A stretch of 64,000 nt of DNA. Source: Dichetophora obliterata. Taxonomy: Eukaryota; Arthropoda; Insecta; Diptera; Sciomyzidae. This document shows, piece by piece, positions 55,907-64,000 of this stretch. The notes beneath the pieces were generated by a model, which saw only the letters and a list, made by a program, of their open reading frames with translations, did no database searches and had not been told where the DNA came from. The stretch covers positions 129,884,420 to 129,948,419 of the forward strand of contig OY986438.1 in NCBI GenBank assembly GCA_963920525.1. The letters are read 5' to 3'. The position numbers were made by a program, and so were the translations under genes. Each line of letters starts with the position of its first letter. Positions within the stretch are counted from its first letter, which is position 1.

Positions 55907-56479
55907 TTAATATTGCTTTCATTTAATGAAAGGTTAGGGGCAGTGGAAATGTCAATGATTTTCTTTGAAATTATCAAACATTTTGACTTTGTCGGATTAA
56001 GGCTTAATCTGTTTTTTACTGCCCAGTTACAAATTTTTTAATAGAGGCTCTCACGTTTACAGTTAACGTACAACTGAATGTCATCCGCGTACTTATGGAT
56101 CTTACAGTTTTCCAAAACACTGGGAAGGTCATTTATGTAGATTGACAAAAAGAGAGGACCCAAAACAGAACCTTGTGGAATACCTCTTGTAATGGGTAGA
56201 AAGACTGACGAAACTTTATTGGCGAATACAGCTTGCGACCTATCGAAGAGATATGACGTTATAAGATCACGGCAAATGGCGAAAAGTTAAATAATTTAAA
56301 AAGTTTTGTCTCTAAAATAATATGGTCGACTGTATCGAAAGTCTTAGAGTGGTCTAATAGAACTAAAAACCCATCTTCATTGCCATCTATTTAGAACGCA
56401 AGTCTTCAGTTACATCAATCAGAGCAGTGATACAACTATGTTTGGCTCTAAAGCCTCCCAGTAGATCCAGTCTTGAAGA

Positions 56480-56880
56480 AATCTCAAATGAATGTACGAT
56501 TTTTCTTGATCCTTGACGAAACATGCTGATATGGCCATACATTTTATTGACGAAAATTTCATATAAATGTTCCAAACGCATGCAGAAATGTCGGGATTTA
56601 TCATGCACGAACCCAATATCGAAATATTGAGGAAGCTTCGTTAACGAAAAGTAAAATCGAAAAGTGTAATAAAATTCGTGAAGGAATGTTATACCGAAAT
56701 GTTGAAGAAGTTTCATCAAGGAACCATAGCGGAATTTTTCCGAAATTTCATTAACGAATGATGTACAAAATGTTGGGATTTATCGTGCACGAAAACAATA
56801 TCGAAATGTTGAGGAAGTTTCGTTGACGAAAAATAGAAAAAATGTGATCAGTTTCGTCAACGAATTGACGACCGACAGGT
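56480..56880. repeat. tandem repeat, ~187-bp unit (cgaaatgttgaggaagtttcg)
   Basis: gggatttatcatgcacgaac with caatatcgaaatattgagg at 56,591 recurs as gggatttatcgtgcacgaaa with caatatcgaaatgttgagg at 56,776; a shorter related core (ccgaaatgttgaagaagttt) lies between at 56,694. The repeated core cgaaat.ttga.gaag.ttcgt suggests an inner period shorter than the outer one. An open frame crossing this segment at 56,387-56,719 is composite and not a gene. Confidence 0.65.
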
Positions 56881-56985
56881 ATGTTCTGCATTCCATTTTC
56901 GAGTGCAAGTGAAATTAAATTAAAATTTAGTTCGCTATTTAGTGGTCTATATCACTTTTTTTTCGTTTTGTATTAATCTATTTAT

Positions 56986-57521
56986 TTAAGGTATGATATA
57001 AGTCTAAAAGAGAAAAACAGTAGCTTGTTTTGCAAACATTTTTTGAGGTACAAGGAGTTGTTATATTTTTTGAAATTTATACGGGTTATTATACATAAAA
57101 ACTACTTTAATAATTTTGTTTTAAGCAATTTTCTGGATTTTTATAGAGGTTGCTTAAAATGGTCTTAAAATGGTCAATAAAAAAAAAAAAAAATAAAAAG
57201 GAAATAGGTACCTGAATTTAGGTGGGAAGCTTAAAGGACAAAATTATTAACAAAATGCAATAACATTTATTGAAATTGAAGCAATAAATTTTGAGTTATC
57301 TATCGAACCGTTTTGGATGTTTTTTTTTCAATTCAATTTCATTTTTAACGACCTCTATAGAAAGCCAGAAAACTGCTAAAGAAAAATATATTTTTATAAA
57401 GTAGTTTTTATGTACAATAACCAGTATAAATTTCAAAAAAATATAACAACTCCTTGCACTTCAAAAAATGTTTGAAAACAAGCGGTTGTTTTTCCATTTT
57501 TACACATATATTATACCTTAA
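56986..57521. mobile_element. 528-bp MITE with ~190-bp terminal inverted repeats, TTAA-flanked
   Basis: The left arm (ggtatgatataagtctaaaa ... acaaggagttgttatatttt ... cataaaaactactttaataa ... ttttctgg) is matched in reverse by the right arm ending ttatacc. The arms (56,990 to about 57,175 and about 57,345 to 57,517) pair over roughly 180-190 bp with scattered mismatches. ttaa stands at 56,986-56,989 and 57,518-57,521. The centre is AT-rich. No transposase. TTAA suggests piggyBac-type mobilisation, though ttaa could be part of the TIR. Confidence 0.75.
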
Positions 57522-57544
57522 TTTATTAATAACATGAATTAAAT

Positions 57545-57720
57545 TCCGAGCTTTAGATCAAGTAAGTTTTTAAGAAGGCAACAACAACAACAACATCTCT
57601 GTATAGAGTCAATTACTAGGCTGACTAGACAGTCTGTTTCGGAAATCGCTACAATTTCCTCTTCAGTAGTCTTTTAGTGATTAAGCTCTGATCAATTCAC
57701 TGTTTAAATTAGTATATAAA
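57545..57720 (-). repeat. CAACAA/GTTGTT interspersed repeat, copy C
   Basis: gctttagatcaagtaagttt, gaaggcaacaac, tctgtatagagtcaatta, gactagacagtctgtttcgg and cctcttcagtagtctttt appear in the reverse order of copy A and match the right arm of the fold-back element reversed. It lies 24 bp after the long-TIR MITE. Confidence 0.78.
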
Positions 57721-58266
57721 AATCTGTAAAATAAAATTTCTGAATATCAATTGATCTTTTCTGAATTACAATTATAAATGGTGCTCATACTACACAGGTG
57801 TTTTGCTTGATCTGAGAAGCTAAGTCTTGTGTTTTCCAGTTTAGGAAGACTAATTAGAAGTAAGTTGTAATTTCCGATGAAAATCACTAACTCAGTTTTA
57901 TTTGGGTTAATGCTGCCCCTACAGCTGATAGCCCAGTTGACAAGTGCATTTAGGCAGTTTTGCTTAATGTCTCCAAGAGAAAATATGTATTTTCCATAGG
58001 TTAGAATTAGTTATTACCCTACACTCCTTTAGTTCCAGTTTGACTGTCAGTTAATTTACTGCTAGATTCCAGAGTAGAGGCGAGATAACTCCTTCCAGGT
58101 ACAGATCTTAGCGTGGATGCCGTTCCAAAGCTTGCACTTATAATCCTGCCTACCAGTATTTGATTTATCAGTTGACTTTCACTAACTATAACGATAGTTT
58201 ACTATCAACGCGGCATCCACCCCAATCTCCCTCAGCGCATTTGTGATAGCTCTTGCTTTGACATTA

Positions 58267-59365
58267 TTAACCCTGGATAACCAATGTTAGTCGTTTCGAC
58301 TAACACTGCTCACTGTTTTGCTTACAACCTTTTTTTCTCTCATTTGATCGTGTTCAATATCCATATTGTAGTAACCACATTAGTTGTTAAGATACCCTCG
58401 TTGTGTTGGGATGTAATTTTTTTTTTTTAATTAGATGGCGTGAATTTTTTATAAATGTAGTGTACGTCGAAGCGACTAACATTGGCTTTAACGTAACTTT
58501 TTATAACCCACGCGTACTGCGTAAGGGGTATAGTAACTTTGTCACTGCGTTCGGAACGCTAATAAGGAGGATCCTGAGCAAAATCGGATGAAAACCACGC
58601 CTACCACCCATAAGAAGTAACTTTATCAAAACGGTATCTCTTAAAATGCCACAAAAATTAATATATGAACTTGGAATTTTGCACATTAGCTTTGGAGTAC
58701 AATATTCACCACATATTTGAAATTTGTCAAAATTGGTTGAAAATCACACCCACCTTACACACAAAGTGGCGTCATTATAATACAAAACCTTCATAAATTC
58801 AAACAAATTATGGTTTAAACTTAATATTTTACACATAAGCTTTGATAATTAGGATGAACTCTGAGTTTCAAATTTTATATATTTGGATAAAAACCACGCC
58901 CTATAAAAGTGGCGTCATCAAAATTATACAACACTGACACCTTCGTATATACTAAAATACGGATGTGGGCGTATTTTAACTTCGGTTTTGTCGAAGTTAA
59001 TTCCTTTGTTATAGTGTTTTGGTTATAAGTTTGTCGTAGTGGTGCAGCGAATTGTGTTTCTTTTGCTAAACAATTGATTTCAACTTTTTTATTTTAATAG
59101 TTACTATTTTTTTTTTTAATAATCTTATGTGATATATCTCGAACTGATGAAATAAGTTGCTTATGAAAATATGTAAAAAATAACCAAAGATCGATAGTAA
59201 TGCTTTTTATTTCTAGTAAAATATACATAGTTTTTCCATTTTTAACAGCTTTTAGTGTATTTTATGTACTAACAGCTCCTCTAATACGAGTTTTGGAGCG
59301 TGTTAGTCGAATCAACTAACATTGGTTATAACGTATTAGAAATATGATTGGTTATCCAGGGTTAA
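58267..59365. mobile_element. piggyBac-like non-autonomous element, 1091 bp, TTAA-flanked
   Basis: The element (58,271-59,361) starts ccctggataaccaatgttag and ends attggttatccaggg, with ttaa at 58,267-58,270 and 59,362-59,365. Removing it and one ttaa restores the interrupted LINE frame (EGGF|NVKARA), confirming the borders. Ends of type CCC...GGG plus TTAA are characteristic of piggyBac. Inside each end is a further palindrome-like block (atgttagtcgtttcgactaaca left; tgttagtcgaatcaactaac right, plus cgaagcgactaacattgg at 58,467). The interior has three tandem units of about 152 bp and no transposase. Confidence 0.88.
58580..58935. repeat. three ~152-bp tandem units inside the piggyBac-like element
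   Basis: gatgaaaaccacgcctacc (58,586), gttgaaaatcacacccacc (58,735) and gataaaaaccacgccctat (58,888) begin three units, the last two sharing aaagtggcgtcat. The same accacgccc theme occurs in the unrelated element at 27-28 kb, so it is a widespread repeat component. Confidence 0.65.
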
Positions 59366-59620
59366 AGCCCCCTTCTATATCAATAAAAACTATCATTGTA
59401 TATTCCTTCTAATAGAGGGATTTTTCAATGATGGAAACTATGGAGTGGAGAGCTTTTTCCACGAATTTGCCCTTGGTGCTAGCATGTTGTGCTATTGACA
59501 ATGGTTTCTTTTTTTATCGTAAATCTCAAGTGAAAGTCGATTAATCTCTCGGGGATTTTTAGAACCACGAAACGAATCAACAAAGGTAATTGGACGCTGC
59601 TGGTCGGTAGTAGCACCATC

Positions 59621-62600
59621 CAAACCAAATATTTAATCTAAGCATTTGTGTTTAACGGATTGCATTTTGTATTTATCTTTATTCATTTATTTAAGTTTGT
59701 AGTATAACATATTACAATAAAACAAAAGAACGAATGAGCACTAGCAACCGCTGGCTCTAGTACCGTTCTAACAGCTGCTTCCAGACTGACACTTAGCATC
59801 GATTTTGAGGTTATCAAAATTTTAAATATGTATTTGTCTAAAAAAAATTAAATTATTTATATCGCAAACTATTTAATAAATAAAATTTATAGTTAAAATT
59901 CTCAATCAACCATATTTGACATTTACTAAAAGCTAAAAACCGAACCAGCATCATCATTCATCAGTTAGTTATTTCAAATTGCAATATATAAATAAATGAA
60001 AATTGTGCAAATATTTTCGCACATTATTCATTCTGCAATCTTTATAGAAATTGAAATTTCTGGGAAAATTTAAATTTTTGGTGTGTTGAATGTTGCTGCT
60101 GCTGTAGCTACTGCTGTTGCCGGCTGCTAGAAACTGAATACGTTGAAAAATTCCTGCCGCTTTGCTATTTCACTATTTTACTATTTTAACTTTATTGCCC
60201 ATATCATGGTGCAAAAATATTTGACCCAACAGTAAAATGCCAATAAATTCTGTCAGTGAAAATGCACAGAGAAACATACAAACTCGGCACATTTCTATGC
60301 AAATCTATTCACACACAAACTTATACACAATAACATACTTTAGGACATACAGACAGACATGTTTGTTTATGTGTGTTTGAGCGTGTTTGTGACTGGTGCA
60401 AAGTGTTGGTCCATCTATTGAAATCTATTTTGCTTGCCGCCTTCCGGCCTATTTGCCGTATCTATCACAATTTCCATCTAAATCTTCATCATCAGCATCA
60501 GCAGCAGCGTCACCATCAGTACCATCATCACCATCATCATCATCGTCAGCCTCATTGTGTGCTTGCTCTATGTACATTTCTGCACATAGTAAATACGTCA
60601 TGTTGTTGCCGAGCAATTCTGCACAGCATTTGAAAATATTTTTTGGTGGGGTAAAAAACCGTAGCTCAGAAGCGCTCTATGCTTTACCTTTTAATGCATG
60701 AATTTGATTAATTGCCAAGGTAATCGTTGTTAAGGGATTTTGCAGTATATCATAATAAATTATCTTCCCCAAAGATAACTCTATTAATAATGCTATTAAT
60801 CTACTCTAAGTACTCGTTCGCGTATATCACATATAATGTTTCTTATTTCTTATTTTTCTTTCTATTTTCAGGTAAGTTCAAAATGATCTCTTATGCTCCA
60901 TGCTGTTTAGTTTAGGTAAGTCAGTATGAGTACCTACCTTTTTGCTTGAAAGTTAGACAGATTACAAAGCATTTTTCTCTGTTGAAAATCGTACTAAGAT
61001 GTATTTTTCTAAATGCTCAGCAGCAAACGACAAGTAGAACAACAAAAATGGACAAAAACTATAATAACAACGAATTTTAATCTTTATTAATGTTTGCAGC
61101 TTGCGCGAACTGTAGCGCTATAAAATATTATAATATTGTCCGTTTAACTATTTTTTGATGTACCATTTAACCTAGATTTGTCATGTTTTTTATTGGTTTT
61201 TTTTATAAATTAAAGAGAAAATATTCCAAGTTTTTTCTGGTTTTATTTAATTTATATCAAATTTCATTTAAATTCCCGAGTGGAGCCAGATAAAAACACT
61301 TGACATAAGTTCGGACTTAATCCTGATATGATAGAGATAGCCCTTTTAAGGAATCCAAATGAATTTCTGATCTGGTGATTATCACGTTTTCTAAGGTTAC
61401 GGTTGCTTGAGAAGTCCTTATCAAACTCTGATCAAGGTATTATCAGGAGCAGGTGGCCTGATCAATATACAAATTAAGAAGTGCGCCACGTTTGCAATCA
61501 GCGCTGTATCAAAACAATTATTTTTGACGTTATCCTTAATAGAATTTTCGCTTAAGAAAAAGCATTCTTTGGGAAATATGAAAGAGGTTTTTGACTGTAT
61601 TTAAAAGCTGACTATTTCAGCTCGACCAATTTTTGGAAAAATTTGCTTAGATAACATTTTCAAAAGCCACTTAAAAAATAATTTTATTAAGCTTATATGC
61701 ACTATATAAATCGTTAGTAAGATTAAATTAATCGTTAAAGCTTAAAGTTACTTTTAAAATAGTTTGGTTTATTCATTTAAATTTAAAAAATTTTTTGTTT
61801 AAATAAAAATTAATAATAAAGTTTTTCATATAAATTGGAAAGATTCGCTTCTTTAGAAATGGACTTTATTTATTTTATTTTAAGTGTTGCCATAATATAA
61901 TTTAAAAAATATAATTACACTCTTAAAAATTGTTGCTTAAATTGAATATATTTATTTGAGTTAAAGTAAAGTGTGTTTGAGTAAAAAAAAATTATTGAAA
62001 TTTTAAATAAAATCGCTTCTCTTCAAAAAGTTATAAAATTATTTAAAAAAAAAACTTATTTCAGCATGTAAATAGATTTGCTTTCATCTTAGAACAAATA
62101 AAAATTTGATTTGAATAAAAATGTTTATTAAAATACATCAAATCTCAACTAAGTAACGGATAATGGTTTACTTATTAAAAATGTCCCAAGTTTCATAACC
62201 ATGTCACATAATTTATTTTTATTTACGTTTTAAGAGGGTCTAATATTTTTCAAGGAAGGAATCCCAAAGCTTCCAGTAAGCTAAATTTAGTTGTTAAATT
62301 ATGCATTGCTTGAAAAAGTTTATTTTCAATACTAGTTAAAAAAAATTGTCTATATATTAAAAATATTCTATTTTAATGAACTAAAAATATTTTTTTTTGA
62401 TCTGAAGATAATTTAATATAATGATTTTGGGATATAATCGGGCTCAAAGTCACTTTTTAATTTAAAACAAAATTGCATTTATTTTTATTATTAATTTTAT
62501 TTCGTCCAATATTTCGAACTCCACCGGAGTTCATCTTTAGGGACACTGTATTTTAACAAAAATATAAATATTTTATAATTCTAAAGTATTGAAACAGAAA

Positions 62601-63686
62601 ACTAAAAAACTTACATATTAAATATTAAACATACAGTTTAACACTTAACAATTTGGTAGACGTACAGATTATATTCCAAAATCAAAATAAATTAAGAAGT
62701 CGAAGAAATATCACATTATAATTTGATTTAATTTTAAAAAAATATCCACAGATTTCACAAATAATAAAAAATTTATATTTTAGAATTTGTATATTTTTAT
62801 ATTGTATTTAAAAAATTGCCATTAAAACAATAAAAATGTTGCATTAAGATTAAAAGAAATTATAAACTTTTCGAAAATATAAAAAACTTTCATATTGTTT
62901 CATCGAAGTCCCATTTAAAGCGTAAATATGTAATCTAAATCGTAAAAATATTATTTTTTTAAAAGAAATTTTCATTAATTTGACGAAAAATATAAATGTT
63001 TACAAAAAATTTTTAATACAGTAAAGTTAAAATATTTAAACTAATCTAAACGTAATATTAATAATAATAAAATTTACAAACTCTTGTACGTTAATAAAAT
63101 AAAGTTTCAATTAAATTGGAAAAGTTTTGTTTACTATAAAAGATATTAGAAAAATTTATTAATGCTTTTTAGTAACTGCATTTATAAACTTTACTATAAT
63201 TAAACTATAATAATAAAAAAATTATATTTTTTGAGTTAAAAAAATTATTTAAAATTATCTATTTTCCGAACCGGTTTTGGCGGTTAGAAATTTGGCGATA
63301 GATCTTAATTAATTTAAATGTTGCTTTTAGTTTAAAAATTTAATTCGTTTATGTTTGAAAATTATACATTTCAATGTTAATAATAAATCTAAATTGAAAT
63401 AAAATTGAATGTTCTTATTTAAAGTTAAAGAAGGGAATTATATTCGGCTTGTAATTAAATAGCCTATATTTTATTTTTAGTACGTCGCTTTTTATGGGGC
63501 GTAGTTTTTATCTAAATTGTTTTGCTTTTATGATGAAGTCAAATTATATGATAAGTAAGCGTAATTTTTTTAATTTGATTTTGCAAAAACCGGGTCTAAA
63601 AGTACATAGTAAAGAACAAAACTTAGTTGCATAATTTAAAGCCATTATATAAATTTTTGTAAAATTTATAGAGACTTAAAAGAGAA
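59621..63686. other. AT-rich intergenic DNA, nothing supported
   Basis: About 4 kb without a gene. The 59.9-60.7 kb part is less AT-rich and holds a CAT/CAG-rich microsatellite (60,486-60,552), which produces His-rich or Ser-rich artefact frames. A (GAACTCC-ACC-GGAGTTC) palindrome lies at 62,516-62,532. From 61.6 to 63.6 kb the sequence is very AT-rich with short ttaaaatt-like repeats. Confidence 0.5.
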
Positions 63687-64000
63687 ATGCTTTTAATCGA
63701 TTTTTTTAGTCAATATGATCTAGTCCAAATCAATGGTTTTAAAAATGAACGCAATCGTACCCTCGATCTGATATTTATCGATAAAGAATTTACCGTTACT
63801 ATAAATGAACCTATCTCCCCAATTTTTAGTAGCACTCAGCACCATATACCTATTTTTCTTGAATTTTCAATTTTTCTTCTATCAAAAACCAGTCATTAAT
63901 CATGAGCATACATTAGACTTTAAAAATGCAAATTTCGACGCAATGAACGTACATTTATCTTCAATCTTCTAGGATTTTATCACCTGCGATACAGATCTAT
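63687..64000 (+). pseudogene. LINE endonuclease C-terminal fragment, continues past the window end
   Basis: The frame reads DFFSQYDLVQINGFKNERNR, TLDLIFIDKEF and then SSTQHHIPIFLEFSI, which is the end of an APE-type LINE endonuclease: the LDLIF strand and the His-containing catalytic end. A stop at 63,897-63,899 follows, but similar sequence continues (HEHTLDFKNANFDAMNVHL). RT sequence is expected beyond the window. The left boundary is uncertain and the copy appears 5'-truncated. Confidence 0.7.

Larger units (their letters stand above)
54360..56470 (-). mobile_element. minus-strand Jockey-like LINE fragment, interrupted by LINE-4
   Basis: Reading on the minus strand from 56,470, RT motifs GGFRAKHSCITALIDV, LLDHSKTFDTVDH, RGIPQGSVLGPLFLSIYIN and HKYADDIQLYV appear in order, then RLSLNPTKSKC to about 55,912. 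After the inserted LINE-4 (54,717-55,906) the thumb follows (ESAKNLGVTFNRTLTWNNHI; LIPTMLYGCKIFASC) down to about 54,360. Frameshifts and stops are frequent. Its 5' part is replaced by unrelated tandem repeats upstream of 56,480. It is a different family from LINE-4, with opposite orientation. Confidence 0.78.
57760..59620 (-). pseudogene. R1/I-like LINE reverse transcriptase fragment, split by a piggyBac-like element
   Basis: On the minus strand from about 59,600 there are degenerate fingers, AQHASTKGKFVEKALHSIVS and YTMIVFIDIEGGFN (first catalytic Asp in LDIEGAFN-type motif), reaching 59,366. After the inserted element the frame continues VKARAITNALREIGVDAAL to about 58,050, then PGRSYLASTLESS-type sequence and, after a deletion that removed the YADD region, ALVNWAISCRGSINPNKTEL to about 57,800. 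The FIDIEGGFN motif is typical of R1/I-group RTs. Frameshifts and the deletion make it inert. Confidence 0.75.

Noticed and set aside
60373..60701. His-rich and Ser-rich open frames
   Set aside because: Both overlap a CAT/CAG microsatellite in alternate frames and show no domain.

Overview
The window reads as AT-rich, gene-poor eukaryotic DNA, most likely from a higher fly (Diptera; a tephritid-like genome is a guess). The reasons are introns of about 49-65 nt inside transposase genes, the mix of Jockey/CR1-like, RTE-like and R1/I-like LINEs with hAT, mariner, piggyBac-like and Harbinger-like elements, a gypsy remnant and a tRNA-derived SINE, and the absence of any complete host gene. No prokaryotic feature, CRISPR array, rRNA or host exon could be supported. 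Nearly every recognisable coding stretch belongs to a transposable element (TE), and most are broken.

Layout. 1-2.4 kb: unrecognised AT-rich DNA. 2.4-6.75 kb: nearly full-length but frameshifted LINE with a zinc-finger ORF1. 6.8-7.2 kb: tandem repeat. 7.44-9.78 kb: hAT-1, internally deleted, with a perfect 8-bp target-site duplication (TSD). 11.6-16.2 kb: Jockey-like LINE-2, split by hAT-2 (12,090-14,411). 16.7-21.2 kb: two very long (TTATAG)n arrays around a 1.9-kb island that holds a Harbinger-like MITE. 21-26.5 kb: mostly featureless. 26.55-30.9 kb: tRNA-derived SINE, a DNA element with terminal inverted repeats (TIRs), a gypsy fragment interrupted by a fold-back element, and a LINE fragment interrupted by a MITE. 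31.07-32.29 kb: mariner-like element with a short coding-like exon and a 76-bp-arm hairpin. 33.6-34.4 kb: array of a short motif in both orientations. 34.4-39.5 kb: LINE-3 split by hAT-3, whose two-intron transposase appears intact (585 aa). 40.9-41.8 kb: young 5'-truncated RTE-like LINE with a perfect 13-bp TSD. 43.2-43.5 kb: MITE. 45.1-47.9 kb: G-rich-ended TTAA-flanked element containing two mariners 14 bp apart. 51-53.7 kb: old dispersed repeats. 54.4-56.5 kb: plus-strand LINE-4 inside a minus-strand LINE. 57.0-59.6 kb: long-TIR MITE, then an R1/I-like LINE split by a TTAA-flanked piggyBac-like element. 63.69-64 kb: start of another LINE fragment.

The main story is nested insertion. In five places the interrupted element reads continuously once the insert and one copy of the TSD are removed (hAT-2 in LINE-2, hAT-3 in LINE-3, the fold-back element in gypsy, the CA-flanked MITE in an RTE LINE, the piggyBac-like element in the R1-like LINE), so boundaries there are firm. 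The most notable single object is hAT-3: both ends, an 8-bp TSD, a BED-type zinc finger, the D-D-E catalytic residues and clean splice sites are all present, so it could encode an active or recently active transposase. Family names come from motif recognition by eye and no database was searched.
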